Source: Ohtaekwangia sp036786105 (lineage in GTDB: Bacteria; Bacteroidota; Bacteroidia; Cytophagales; Cyclobacteriaceae). From it: 64,000 bases of DNA. The notes beneath the pieces are model-generated. The model saw nothing but the letters and a program-made list of their open reading frames with translations, was not told where the DNA came from and did no database searches. This document shows positions 1 through 9,043 of this stretch, piece by piece. The stretch spans positions 1-64,000 of the forward strand of contig NZ_DAIQRQ010000013.1 in the NCBI RefSeq assembly GCF_036786105.1, given 5' to 3'. The position numbers and the translations under genes were made by a program. Each line of letters begins with the position of its first letter. Position 1 is the first letter of the stretch.

Positions 1-4
1 CAAA

Positions 5-610
5 ATGACAATTCGAGCTTTGTTACTAATATCATTTGTTTCATTGTGCCCAGGGAGTATAACAGCACAACCTCTGGACAGTTTGCGGCATCTGCTCGAA
101 GGCATCAACGATACTGGCCTTTCCTATCGAAGGCATGTCATGAAAACTATTCAAAAATATGGTGCGTCTTCATCGCAAATGGATAGCCTGAATAACTTAA
201 TAATTCATTTCGATAAAGAATCGCTGGTTACGGTAACTGCGATCATTGAAAAATATGGATGGCTCGGAAAGAGCCAGGTTGGATACAATGGCAATAAAGC
301 TATATTTTTTACCATCCAACATTCTGAAATTAAATACATGGATAAGTACCTGCCCTTGTTAAAGAAATCGGCCAGGCAAGGAGAGTCAGACAAAGGAGAC
401 GTGGCGTTAATGATTGACAGAATTCGGGTTTCTTATAATAAACCACAACTTTACGGTACACAATATACTTATAATGAAAAGGAAGGTAAATACAACATTT
501 ACCCAATCAAGGATATTAAGCATGTAAACAATAGAAGAAAATCTGTTGGGCTTAATCCACTGGAAGAATCATTTGAGGCGGGCAACTATACTATATTGCA
601 AAAATATTAA
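5..610 (+). CDS. Exported protein, DUF6624-like
   Basis: This is a 201-residue protein with a typical signal peptide (about residues 1-21, cleavage near ITAQ). It is therefore probably periplasmic, and the ATG at position 5 is probably the true start even though the window begins just upstream. The mature part is helical and ends in a conserved-looking block (YGTQYTYNEKEGKY, then RRKSVGLNPLEE) that I recognise from the uncharacterised DUF6624 family of Bacteroidota. No catalytic motif can be named. It stands alone on the plus strand and converges with the GntP permease gene, whose stop is 45 bp away. Family assignment is from memory of the C-terminal pattern. The function is unknown. Confidence 0.7.
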   Translation: MTIRALLLISFVSLCPGSITAQPLDSLRHLLEGINDTGLSYRRHVMKTIQKYGASSSQMDSLNNLIIHFDKESLVTVTAIIEKYGWLGKSQVGYNGNKAIFFTIQHSEIKYMDKYLPLLKKSARQGESDKGDVALMIDRIRVSYNKPQLYGTQYTYNEKEGKYNIYPIKDIKHVNNRRKSVGLNPLEESFEAGNYTILQKY

Positions 611-654
611 CTGCTGTGCGTACGTTGTTGTTGAAGAATACCAACAGGGAGCCA

Positions 655-1971
655 TTACATATTGATCGCATTTAGCAAAAGTACACCTGCTAATCCGATG
701 ATTGATATAATCGTCTCCATCAATGTCCAGGTGCGAAATGTATCGCGGACTGTTAATCCAAAATATTCTTTGAAAAGCCAAAAGGCGGTGTCATTCACGT
801 GCGAGCAAAATAAACTGCCGGCACCAATGGAAAGTACCAGCAGGTTAGGATCTACGGCTTTGTCCTGCATTAGCGGATAGACAACGCCTGCAGCTGTTAA
901 TCCGGCAATCGTGGCTGATCCCAGCGCTAAACGCAAAGCTGCTGTGGCAATCCATGCCAGCACCAGGGGAGGTAAGTCAAAATGTTTAAAAGCATTTGCT
1001 ATCTCGCTGTTCACGCCACTGTCTACAAGAATTTGTTTTAGTATACCTGCACTTCCTATAATCAGCAGAATCATGGCAATGTCTTTTACAGCTTCACCAT
1101 ATACCATCATAACCTGCGATAGTTTCTTTCCCATACCAATGCCGAGTGTGCACGTTGCGATCAATATAGTAAGTGTCATGGCTGTTGTTGGGTCGGCAGC
1201 AAATGCTAAAATCTTTACGATTGAATCATGCGTGGCAAAGATGCGCGAAAGGAGGGTGGTGATGGCTATAATCAGCACAGGTAAAAGAGAAGAGACAAAA
1301 CTGTTACCAACTCCGGGAAGGTCGCACGCAGGCTTGTGAACAAGAACAGGCGCAACCTCCGGTTTAGACGAAATGTTTTTCAGCGTCTGAGCAAACAATG
1401 GTCCGGCTATAACAATGGCAGGTATAGCGATAAGCAAACCATACAAAAACGTAGTGGCTATATTGGCGTTGAACTGCATAACAAGCGCCACAGGCGAGGG
1501 ATGCGGCGGCAGGAAGCCGTGCATTACCGACAGCGATGCCATCATGGGTAACCCGGTATATACCAGTGGAATTTTGTATTGGTACGCAACCGAGAAAATG
1601 ATGGGTATCAAAAGCATAAACCCCACGTTGTAATACAGCGGTATACCGACTATAAAGCCGGTGAGTGTCATAGCCCAGACTAAATACCGGGTGCCAAAGA
1701 TGCGTTGCATAACGAGTGCAATGCGCTGGGCTGCGCCGCTCTCGGCCACCAGCTTTCCGAGCATGGCGCCCAGTACAATTACGATTACCAGTGAACCGAG
1801 TGTATCGCCGATGCCTTTATTCACCGACCTGGCCACATGTTCAATAGGAATGCCCAGAAGTATAGCTGCCAGCATTCCAACCGCCAGGAAGGCAAGAAAT
1901 GGATTTACCTTTGCCCAGGTAATGAGCAGAACGAGTAAAGCGATGCAGGCAACCAGCGTTATGAGCGTCAT
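655..1971 (-). CDS. GntP-family gluconate/sugar-acid:H+ symporter
   Basis: This inner-membrane permease has about 12-14 hydrophobic segments along its 438 residues. The pattern is that of the GntP family: a VNPFLAFLAVG N-terminal segment, a GIPLYYNVGFMLLIPI segment, and HGFLPPHPSPVA in the middle. GntP proteins import gluconate and related aldonates with protons. The open frame extends upstream to a GTG at 2046, but that would overlap the dehydratase gene by more than 60 bp. The ATG at 1971 leaves a 13-bp gap and starts the first membrane segment in the usual place. It is the last gene of the operon running from the GH3 enzyme. This suggests it brings in the pentonate or hexonate that the operon degrades. 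The exact substrate cannot be read from sequence. Confidence 0.9.
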   Translation of the reverse strand: MTLITLVACIALLVLLITWAKVNPFLAFLAVGMLAAILLGIPIEHVARSVNKGIGDTLGSLVIVIVLGAMLGKLVAESGAAQRIALVMQRIFGTRYLVWAMTLTGFIVGIPLYYNVGFMLLIPIIFSVAYQYKIPLVYTGLPMMASLSVMHGFLPPHPSPVALVMQFNANIATTFLYGLLIAIPAIVIAGPLFAQTLKNISSKPEVAPVLVHKPACDLPGVGNSFVSSLLPVLIIAITTLLSRIFATHDSIVKILAFAADPTTAMTLTILIATCTLGIGMGKKLSQVMMVYGEAVKDIAMILLIIGSAGILKQILVDSGVNSEIANAFKHFDLPPLVLAWIATAALRLALGSATIAGLTAAGVVYPLMQDKAVDPNLLVLSIGAGSLFCSHVNDTAFWLFKEYFGLTVRDTFRTWTLMETIISIIGLAGVLLLNAINM

Positions 1972-1984
1972 TGGGGAAGTGCTG

Positions 1985-3697
1985 TCAATGACTATCTCTT
2001 GTAACTTTTGAGCCCGACTTGCCAACAAGAAAATCAAGATCAGCACCTTTGTCTGCCTGCTGTACGTGATTTACATAGAGGTTAACATATCCGCGTTCCA
2101 TGATAGCATCCGGTTGCTTCCAGTTTTTTCTGCGCCTGGCGAGTTCGTCATCCGAAACATGAAGATGAAGTAATTTTGCTTTCACATCCAGCTCGATCAG
2201 ATCACCGTTTTCAACCAACGCCAGGTTTCCGCCAATGGCGGATTCAGGTGAAACGTGTAGCACCACTGTGCCGTATGCTGTGCCACTCATGCGGCCATCC
2301 GAAACACGAACCATATCAGTTATACCTTTGTCCAATAATTTTTTAGGCAAAACCATATTGCCAACCTCAGGCATACCGGGGTAACCAACAGGGCCAACGC
2401 TTTTCAATACCATCACGCACGTCTCATCTATATCCAGGTCGGGGTCATCTATACGACTGTGGTAGTCTTCTATATTTTCAAATACTACTGCTCTTCCTTT
2501 GTGTTTCATCAGCGCGGGAGTGGCAGCAGAAGGTTTTATAACAGCGCCGTTCAATGCGAGGTTTCCTTTCAATACAACAATGCCTGCTTCTGCTATTAAC
2601 GGATTACTATAGCAGGCAATTACATCGTTATTATAGCACTCGGCTTTGCCTTTGATATTTTCGCCATGTGTTTTTCCATTTACAGTAATGGCATTCATGT
2701 GCAGTACAGACTGCAGTTCTTTCATCACTACGGGTAAACCTCCTGCGTAATAAAAATCTTCCATCAGAAATTTACCCGATGGCATGAGGTTGAGCAGCAA
2801 TGGTATTTTACTGCCAATGGTATCAAAGTCTTCCAGGTTCAGCTTTACACCAACGCGACCGGCTATCGCTGTGAGGTGGATAATAAAATTGGAAGATCCG
2901 CCAATAGCGGCGTTTACTTTAATGGCGTTTTCAAATGCATGGCGTGTAAGGATCTTCGAAATCTTCAAGTCTTCTTTTACCATTTCAACAATGCGTCTGC
3001 CCGAAAGCTGCGCCAGCACTTTTCTACGCGAGTCAACTGCGGGAATTGCTGCGGCTCCCGGCAACGTCATGCCTAGTGCTTCCACCATACACGCCATGGT
3101 AGAGGCAGTGCCCATTGTCATGCAATGTCCCGGGCTGCGCGACATGCAGCTTTCTGCGTGAGAAAATTCTTCGTAGGTGATCTTGCCGGTTTTCAGATCA
3201 TCGGTCAACTTCCACACGGCGGTTCCGGAGCCAATGTCCCGGCCCTGATGTTTACCATTAAGCATAGGCCCACCGGGAACAACCAGGGTTGGCAAATCGA
3301 CACTCGCGGCACCCATAAGGGTAGAGGGTGTTGTTTTATCACAACCGGTTAGCAGCACTACGCCATCAATCGGGTTGCCCCGTATCGATTCTTCAGCATC
3401 CATGCTCGCGAGGTTTCGGAATAACATCGCCGTTGGTTTCAGCAACGTTTCTCCCAGCGACATAATGGGAAACTCCAGTGGAAAACCTCCGGCTTCATAT
3501 ACACCGCGTTTTACACTTTCTGCTATATCGCGGAGGTGCGCATTGCAGGGTGTAAACTCAGACCATGTATTGCAGATTCCTATTACCGGCCGGCCATCAA
3601 AAAGATCTTCAGGAAAGCCCTGGTTCTTCATCCAGCTCCTGTAGAGAAATCCCATTTTGTCTTTCTTGCCAAACCATTCCGAGCTTCTGTACGTCAT
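1985..3697 (-). CDS. IlvD/Edd-family pentonate (L-arabinonate/D-xylonate) dehydratase
   Basis: This is a 570-residue dehydratase of the IlvD/Edd family. It probably removes water from L-arabinonate or D-xylonate to give a 2-keto-3-deoxypentonate. Three conserved cysteines expected to hold the [2Fe-2S] cluster sit in GICNTWSEFTPCN (about residue 45), LTGCDKTTPS (about 118) and PGHCMTMGTAS (about 190). Near the C-terminus is the family motif SDGRMSGTAYGT. The length and the CNTWSEFTPCN form match the sugar-acid branch rather than dihydroxyacid dehydratase. The open frame runs 8 codons further upstream to a TTG, but the ATG at 3697 is preferred. The neighbours encode the next two steps (FAH-type dehydratase and semialdehyde dehydrogenase), which supports a pentonate substrate. 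Which epimer it uses is undecided. Confidence 0.88.
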   Translation of the reverse strand: MTYRSSEWFGKKDKMGFLYRSWMKNQGFPEDLFDGRPVIGICNTWSEFTPCNAHLRDIAESVKRGVYEAGGFPLEFPIMSLGETLLKPTAMLFRNLASMDAEESIRGNPIDGVVLLTGCDKTTPSTLMGAASVDLPTLVVPGGPMLNGKHQGRDIGSGTAVWKLTDDLKTGKITYEEFSHAESCMSRSPGHCMTMGTASTMACMVEALGMTLPGAAAIPAVDSRRKVLAQLSGRRIVEMVKEDLKISKILTRHAFENAIKVNAAIGGSSNFIIHLTAIAGRVGVKLNLEDFDTIGSKIPLLLNLMPSGKFLMEDFYYAGGLPVVMKELQSVLHMNAITVNGKTHGENIKGKAECYNNDVIACYSNPLIAEAGIVVLKGNLALNGAVIKPSAATPALMKHKGRAVVFENIEDYHSRIDDPDLDIDETCVMVLKSVGPVGYPGMPEVGNMVLPKKLLDKGITDMVRVSDGRMSGTAYGTVVLHVSPESAIGGNLALVENGDLIELDVKAKLLHLHVSDDELARRRKNWKQPDAIMERGYVNLYVNHVQQADKGADLDFLVGKSGSKVTRDSH

Positions 3698-3777
3698 ACT
3701 GTTATTCTTAAAATGAGCCAATGTTTTTACTTCCCTGCGAGCGCGATGGCATTGATCATCGGAGAGTATTGCAGTCT

Positions 3778-5370
3778 TTATTGAATCCTGTCCTTGGTGC
3801 GTATACCGTTAACGAGTCGCCAGATGCCGAGTGGATTTTCATTTTGCAGTTCGGCCGGTAATAGTTGATCCGGCATATTCTGAAAGCATACAGCACGTGT
3901 AAAGCGGAATATAGACGCAGTGCCAACCGATGTACTTCGACCGTCTGTAGTGGCCGGATAAGGCCCTCCATGAACCATGGCATGGCAAACTTCAACACCG
4001 GTAGGGAAACCGTTGATCACGATGCGTCCCGCTTTCTGCTCGAGTATATCCAGCAGATCCCGGTGAGATGCCAGATCGTTGTCGGTGCCGTGAACCGTTG
4101 CCGTTAAATGACCGGAAAGATTTTTGGCTGCTGCCAGGAGCTGAGATTTCGATTCCATCTCAACGATCGTGCTGGTGGGGCCGAAAATTTCTTCCGCCAG
4201 ATCAGGATGTTTCTCGAATATATCTCCGGTGGTTTTGAAAAGCACAGGATCAGCGCAGTGCTTGCCCGTTGTTTTTTTTCCATCGGCAAATACTTCCAGG
4301 TGTTGCAGGGTTGCGCGGTGTGCTATACGTTGCTCGTAAGACTTGAAAATAATTTCAGTAAGCATTGGTCCTCCCGAAGTATTTTCAAACTCCCTGGCAA
4401 GACGTTGAAGGAAAGCCGCTGCCGAAGTATTTTTCTCATATACCAGTAAGCCCGGGTTCGTACAAAATTGCCCGACACCGAGTGTAACCGATGCAGCAAA
4501 TCCTTTCGCGATTTTTTCCTGTTGTGTTTGCAATGCTTCCGGCAGAATAAAGACCGGGTTGGTGCTGCCCATTTCGGCATATACAGGTATAGGTTCTTTT
4601 CGCTTTACGGCTGCATCATATAGTGCTTTGCCTGCTGTGAATGATCCTGTTAATCCTACAGCCTTTACTTGTGGATGGGTTACGAGTTTGATGCCCACCA
4701 CTTGTCCGTCACCATGCAACAGCGAAAATATACCATCGGGCATTTGTGTTTTTGTTGCTGCAGCACGAATGGCTTTAGCAACGAGTTCGGCAGTAGCAGG
4801 GTGTGCTGAATGAGCTTTGACAATTACCGGACATCCTGCTGCCAGCGCAGACGCTGTATCTCCGCCGGCAACTGAAAATGCCAGAGGAAAATTACTCGCG
4901 CCAAAAACAACAACAGGTCCGAGACCAATGTGGAGATAGCGTATATCGGGCTTCGGTAACGGACTTCGCATCGCATCGGCTGTTTCGATCCGGGCATCTA
5001 ACCAGGAGCCTTCGCGGAGCATGGCTGCAAACATCAGCAGTTGATGAAGCGTGCGACTTCGCTCTCCTTCAATTCGCGCTTTGGGCAGCGCTGTTTCTGC
5101 ACAGCATGTTTCGATAAGCTGGTCGCCCAGGTTTTGAATTTCATCAACGATTGTTTCCAGAAATATAGCCTTTTCAATGCCTGACTTTCTGCGGTAAATT
5201 TGAAAGGCACTCGCTGCTTTCTCGCTCGCTATATTTACTTCGCTTTCGGTCGCTTTTCGAAAAGTATATTGGAGCACTTCGCCGGTAGCAGGATTGATCG
5301 AACTAAAATGTTCATTGCCTGCGGCGCTGTTATCAAATCCAATGAGTTGTATTCCTTCTATCGTTACCAT
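3778..5370 (-). CDS. 2-oxoglutarate semialdehyde (2,5-dioxopentanoate) dehydrogenase
   Basis: This is a 530-residue NAD(P)+-dependent aldehyde dehydrogenase. The fold signatures are clear: GASNFPLAFS with Asn160, the general base Glu266 in YAEMGSTNP, and the nucleophile Cys303 in GQFCTNPG. The long N-terminus and the FCTNPGL active site fit the alpha-ketoglutaric-semialdehyde dehydrogenase subgroup. That enzyme oxidises 2,5-dioxopentanoate to 2-oxoglutarate, the last step of the oxidative pentose route. The gene follows the FAH-type dehydratase with a 7-bp gap and precedes the pentonate dehydratase by 80 bp on the same strand. The protein is expected to be cytosolic. All catalytic residues are present and no frameshift is seen. 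Confidence 0.9.
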   Translation of the reverse strand: MVTIEGIQLIGFDNSAAGNEHFSSINPATGEVLQYTFRKATESEVNIASEKAASAFQIYRRKSGIEKAIFLETIVDEIQNLGDQLIETCCAETALPKARIEGERSRTLHQLLMFAAMLREGSWLDARIETADAMRSPLPKPDIRYLHIGLGPVVVFGASNFPLAFSVAGGDTASALAAGCPVIVKAHSAHPATAELVAKAIRAAATKTQMPDGIFSLLHGDGQVVGIKLVTHPQVKAVGLTGSFTAGKALYDAAVKRKEPIPVYAEMGSTNPVFILPEALQTQQEKIAKGFAASVTLGVGQFCTNPGLLVYEKNTSAAAFLQRLAREFENTSGGPMLTEIIFKSYEQRIAHRATLQHLEVFADGKKTTGKHCADPVLFKTTGDIFEKHPDLAEEIFGPTSTIVEMESKSQLLAAAKNLSGHLTATVHGTDNDLASHRDLLDILEQKAGRIVINGFPTGVEVCHAMVHGGPYPATTDGRSTSVGTASIFRFTRAVCFQNMPDQLLPAELQNENPLGIWRLVNGIRTKDRIQ

Positions 5371-5377
5371 ATAATGT

Positions 5378-6214
5378 TCAGGCTACCGTGTTTTCCAGTG
5401 TACCTATATTTTCAATGGTTATCCTGATCCGGTCACCCGATTGTAATGTGAAGTCATCAGGCGGAACAATGCCGGTACCCGTCATGAGAAAAGCACCGTA
5501 TGGAAACGTGAGCTCTTTAAAAAGATATTGAGCGAGTTCAGTGTGTTTTCGCTTCATGCGGCTGATTGAAATTTGTCCGGAGAAAACAGGTACTGCATTT
5601 CGATAAATGTCTATGCTGATATTTGAATTAGCGTCAATCGGATGTTCCGGTATATACACACACGGGCCGATGGCCGTTGATCCGTCATAGCATTTTGCCT
5701 GCGGAAGATACAGGGGGTTTTCTCCTTCAATGTCGCGCGAAGACATATCATTGCCAATGGTATATCCTTCAATAGAACCCGATGAGCAGATGAATAACAC
5801 CAGTTCCGGCTCGGGAACATTCCATTGTGAGTCGTGACGGATGCGAACGGGATCGCCCGACCCAACGGTTCGGTGAGAAGGCGCTTTAAAAAACAGCTCG
5901 GGCCGTTCAGCTTCATAGACGCGCGCGTAGAAATCACCGCCACCTGCGCTCTTGGATTCTTCCATGCGTGCTTCACGACTTCGGAGATAGGTTACACCCG
6001 AAGCCCATACTTCCTGTTTTGATATAGGAGCCAGTAAATTCGGTTTCGAAAAATCTTCAAGCGATGGATCAGGATTTAATGTTCTGATTTCTTCCAATAT
6101 TTTTGCGAACAGTTTCTGCCTGTTTATAAAAGCATCCCAGTCAGATTCACGTGATAAAAAAAAACTTCCCAGATGCTCGATCACAATTCCGTGTTTGGTA
6201 TTATAGGCTTTCAT
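5378..6214 (-). CDS. FAH-family 2-keto-3-deoxypentonate dehydratase
   Basis: This is a 278-residue member of the fumarylacetoacetate hydrolase fold. The metal-binding acidic residues lie in VPEPELVL and in the following NDMSSRDIEGENPLYLPQAK block. The latter is characteristic of the 2-keto-3-deoxy-arabinonate/xylonate dehydratase branch rather than of true FAH. The predicted reaction converts 2-keto-3-deoxypentonate to 2,5-dioxopentanoate, which the adjacent dehydrogenase then oxidises. It lies between the GH3 gene (13-bp gap upstream) and the dehydrogenase gene (7-bp gap downstream), so co-transcription is very likely. It starts at an ATG. An aldolase-type 2-keto-acid lyase is not seen nearby, which favours the Weimberg-type outcome. 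Substrate stereochemistry is inferred from context only. Confidence 0.85.
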   Translation of the reverse strand: MKAYNTKHGIVIEHLGSFFLSRESDWDAFINRQKLFAKILEEIRTLNPDPSLEDFSKPNLLAPISKQEVWASGVTYLRSREARMEESKSAGGGDFYARVYEAERPELFFKAPSHRTVGSGDPVRIRHDSQWNVPEPELVLFICSSGSIEGYTIGNDMSSRDIEGENPLYLPQAKCYDGSTAIGPCVYIPEHPIDANSNISIDIYRNAVPVFSGQISISRMKRKHTELAQYLFKELTFPYGAFLMTGTGIVPPDDFTLQSGDRIRITIENIGTLENTVA

Positions 6215-6227
6215 GAGGCAAGTAGAA

Positions 6228-8840
6228 TTATAGTATAGATATAGTTGTTTTTAATACGTTTGATGTGCCGCCTGCCTTTGTATCGGGTTGACAGCCTCCG
6301 GCACTGATGTGAAGTATAGGGGAAGAACCAGGCGGAGGTTTTACAACAAATGTTGCTTCGCGCGATTCACCGGCTTTCAGATGAATGCGCCTGAATCCAA
6401 CCAGCGAGCGAATCGGAAATTTTTTGTTTGCCGATGGCGTTGACGATGCATATACCTGAACAACCTCATCGCCTTCACGTTGGCCAATATTTTTTACACG
6501 TACAAAAACCTTTATTGAATCACCGGAAAATTTTGTGGCGTGAAGGTCTGAATACTGAAAGGATGTGAAGCTAAGCCCATAACCAAAAGGATATAGCGGT
6601 GTTCCTTCAAAGTATCGATACGTCTGGTTGCTGATTCTATAGTCAGCAAAAGAAGGCAGCTCATCGGTCGATTTATAAAATGTAACGGGCAATCTTCCTG
6701 CGGGATTATAGTCGCCAAACAGAACATCCGCAATGGCGCGGCCGGAAGCCTGCCCGGGGTACCATGCCTCTACAATTGCCGGCACGTGGTCATTTTCCCA
6801 ATTCACGGCCAGTGCACTTCCATTTAATAAAACAAGTATTACCGGCTTGCCCAACGCAGCGATATCTTTGATCAGTTGTTGCTGCACTGTGGGTAAATCA
6901 ATGCTGGTTCGGTCACCGCCACGAAACCCTTCTATTTTTAAATCCATCTCTTCACCTTCCATGCGTGGCGTAAGGCCCATGCACATGACTACAACATCGG
7001 CTTTGCGTGCGGCATCGAGTGCTTTCTTTTTGAGATCCGGTTTCGGCGCTGCCCATACAAGTTCCACTTGTGCATCTGCAAAGGTTTCAATCGCTTCAAC
7101 CACCACTTTATATTTCTTACCCGCCTTCAGTTCAAGCGGCGCAGACTTTCTAAGCCGCGGGTCGCCATATTCATCACGGAAATGGTAAACGGTTTTCACA
7201 ACAAGACTATCATCTATATACAACCTGGTGTTGCATGTAGTAATGAAACCGAGCTGGTATGTTCCTGAAATTTCAGGTTTAATTTCTCCCGTCCAGCGTA
7301 CGCTAAAGTTGTCATCGTCCATTCCTTCTCGCGGAGCTTTATCTTTCCAGTTAGCATTCAGCGTAGGCGTTACTTCTGAAAAAAGTGGCTGACCTGACAG
7401 TGTAATGTTGTTAAAGACTTCGGCATATATACCGGGTTTATTTTCCGGTGTGAAGAGTATATTTTCAGGAACGGTATAGAACATCGGCATACCCTCCGCC
7501 AGTTCAGAGCCTTGGGCAAATAGTACCTTGGTGTGGTCAGAAATTTTCTCCCGAATGCCTTGCAAGGGAGTGATTGCTTCGGAGGGCACACCATTATAGT
7601 TTCCCAGAAGCATCAGCCATTGATCTGCATTTGGTCCGATAACTGCAATGGTGCCAATGTCTTTCTTCAATGGAAGTATATTGTCTTTATTTTTCAGTAG
7701 AACAATAGACTCACGGGCTGCTTCCAGCGCGAGTGTGCGATGTTCCTTGCTGTCTACAACAGTATATGGAATCTGTGCATACTTTACTTTGTCTGCGGGA
7801 TCGAACATGCCTAATTTGAAGCGTGCTGTAAAAAGTCTTTTTACGGCGGCATCAATTTCTGCTTCTGTAATCAGTTTTTTTTCAACAGCCACTTTCAGGT
7901 GTTGATATACCTTTCCGCACTCCAGATCGGTGCCGGCCTTCACAGCTATACTGGCGGCTTCTTCGGGCGTGGCTACTACTTTATGGTATTTATAAATATC
8001 AGTGATGGCCTCACAGTCGGAAACAATATAGCCGCTAAAGCCCCAGTCATTTCGGAGTATATCGTTCAGTAGTTTGTCGCTCCCGCAGCATGGCTTACCA
8101 TTGTATCGGTTATAGGCACACATAACCGAGTAAGGCTTGCCCTGCCGGATAGCCATTTCAAAATGTGGCAGATACGTATCATATAAATCATGTTCATTTG
8201 TTACCGCATCAAAAACATGTCGTTCAGGTTCAGGCCCGCTGTGCACCGCGAAATGTTTTACGGTAGCAATGGTCTTGAGATACTGCGGATCGTTTCCCTG
8301 AAGTCCTTTTATAAATTCAGTGGCAAGCGATCCGGTGAGGAAAGGATCTTCGCCATACGTTTCCTGACCGCGGCCCCAGCGCGGATCGCGAAAGAGATTG
8401 ATATTCGGAGACCACAGTGTAAGGCCCTGGTATATAAACCGTTTTTCTTTGCTTATAAAATTCTGATGCTTGGCGCGGGCCTCATCGGAGATAGCTGTTG
8501 ATACACGGTAGAGTAAGTCCTGGTTCCAGGTAGCGCCCAATCCAATAGCCTGCGGAAAAACAGTTGCTATACCTGCACGCGCCACACCGTGCAATCCTTC
8601 AGACCACCAGTTATAGGCCGGTACTCCCAGCCGCTCAATGGCGGGAGCATCGTTCATCATCTGACTGATCTTTTCTTCCAGTGTCATTCTCGACATCAGG
8701 TCATCAACACGTTGATCTATAGCAAGGGATGTATCTAAAAACGGAAACGCTGCTTCTGATTTCTGAAACGAGCAATCAGTAACCAACAGGCATGACGATA
8801 GCAATACCAGGAAAGAATATATAGTCAAACGGACGCTCAC
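6228..8840 (-). CDS. GH3 glycosidase with PA14 insert, beta-xylosidase-like lipoprotein
   Basis: This is an 870-residue glycoside hydrolase family 3 enzyme. A short hydrophobic N-terminus ends in LLSSC, so it is probably a lipoprotein anchored at Cys17. The N-terminal barrel carries VKHFAVHSGPEPERH (about 194-208), typical of GH3 beta-xylosidases and glucosidases, and the nucleophile Asp275 in YIVSDCEAI. A PA14 carbohydrate-binding domain is inserted at about 455-600. The second alpha/beta domain follows, then a C-terminal fibronectin-III-like domain. It is the first gene of the pentonate operon, so the likely role is release of xylose or arabinose from oligosaccharides at the cell surface or in the periplasm. 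The start is a GTG; no nearby in-frame ATG keeps the signal sequence. Beta-glucosidase activity cannot be excluded. Confidence 0.88.
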   Translation of the reverse strand: MSVRLTIYSFLVLLSSCLLVTDCSFQKSEAAFPFLDTSLAIDQRVDDLMSRMTLEEKISQMMNDAPAIERLGVPAYNWWSEGLHGVARAGIATVFPQAIGLGATWNQDLLYRVSTAISDEARAKHQNFISKEKRFIYQGLTLWSPNINLFRDPRWGRGQETYGEDPFLTGSLATEFIKGLQGNDPQYLKTIATVKHFAVHSGPEPERHVFDAVTNEHDLYDTYLPHFEMAIRQGKPYSVMCAYNRYNGKPCCGSDKLLNDILRNDWGFSGYIVSDCEAITDIYKYHKVVATPEEAASIAVKAGTDLECGKVYQHLKVAVEKKLITEAEIDAAVKRLFTARFKLGMFDPADKVKYAQIPYTVVDSKEHRTLALEAARESIVLLKNKDNILPLKKDIGTIAVIGPNADQWLMLLGNYNGVPSEAITPLQGIREKISDHTKVLFAQGSELAEGMPMFYTVPENILFTPENKPGIYAEVFNNITLSGQPLFSEVTPTLNANWKDKAPREGMDDDNFSVRWTGEIKPEISGTYQLGFITTCNTRLYIDDSLVVKTVYHFRDEYGDPRLRKSAPLELKAGKKYKVVVEAIETFADAQVELVWAAPKPDLKKKALDAARKADVVVMCMGLTPRMEGEEMDLKIEGFRGGDRTSIDLPTVQQQLIKDIAALGKPVILVLLNGSALAVNWENDHVPAIVEAWYPGQASGRAIADVLFGDYNPAGRLPVTFYKSTDELPSFADYRISNQTYRYFEGTPLYPFGYGLSFTSFQYSDLHATKFSGDSIKVFVRVKNIGQREGDEVVQVYASSTPSANKKFPIRSLVGFRRIHLKAGESREATFVVKPPPGSSPILHISAGGCQPDTKAGGTSNVLKTTISIL

Positions 8841-8850
8841 AGAATAGAAT

Positions 8851-8880
8851 GTCTGGCTTAGGTGTGCAAGCTGACCAGAC
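8851..8880. promoter_or_regulatory. Inverted repeat upstream of the GH3 operon
   Basis: The half-sites GTCTGG (8851-8856) and CCAGAC (8875-8880) form a perfect inverted repeat about 10 bp upstream of the GH3 start codon, in the 203-bp divergent spacer shared with the AraC gene. It could be an operator or a leader hairpin of the operon. No functional evidence exists beyond its position. Confidence 0.35.
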
Positions 8881-9013
8881 TACAGAAAACAAACTTCTAA
8901 TAAACAACGGTGATGAATTTTAAACACCTGGCATACTTGCTATAATATTAGTCATCATCGTTTGCAGACCGCGCTGTTTTTTCCACATTTGCCATCAGGT
9001 AATGTCAGATTAC

Positions 9014-9035
9014 AACGGGTAAGTCTTTAACGGGT
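9014..9035. promoter_or_regulatory. Direct repeat just upstream of araC-type gene
   Basis: AACGGGT occurs twice, 15 bp apart (9014-9020 and 9029-9035), directly before the ATG at 9044. Tandem direct half-sites are the usual form of AraC-family operators, so this may be an autoregulatory site. This is inferred from spacing and position only. Confidence 0.35.
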
Positions 9036-9043
9036 GACTATAG

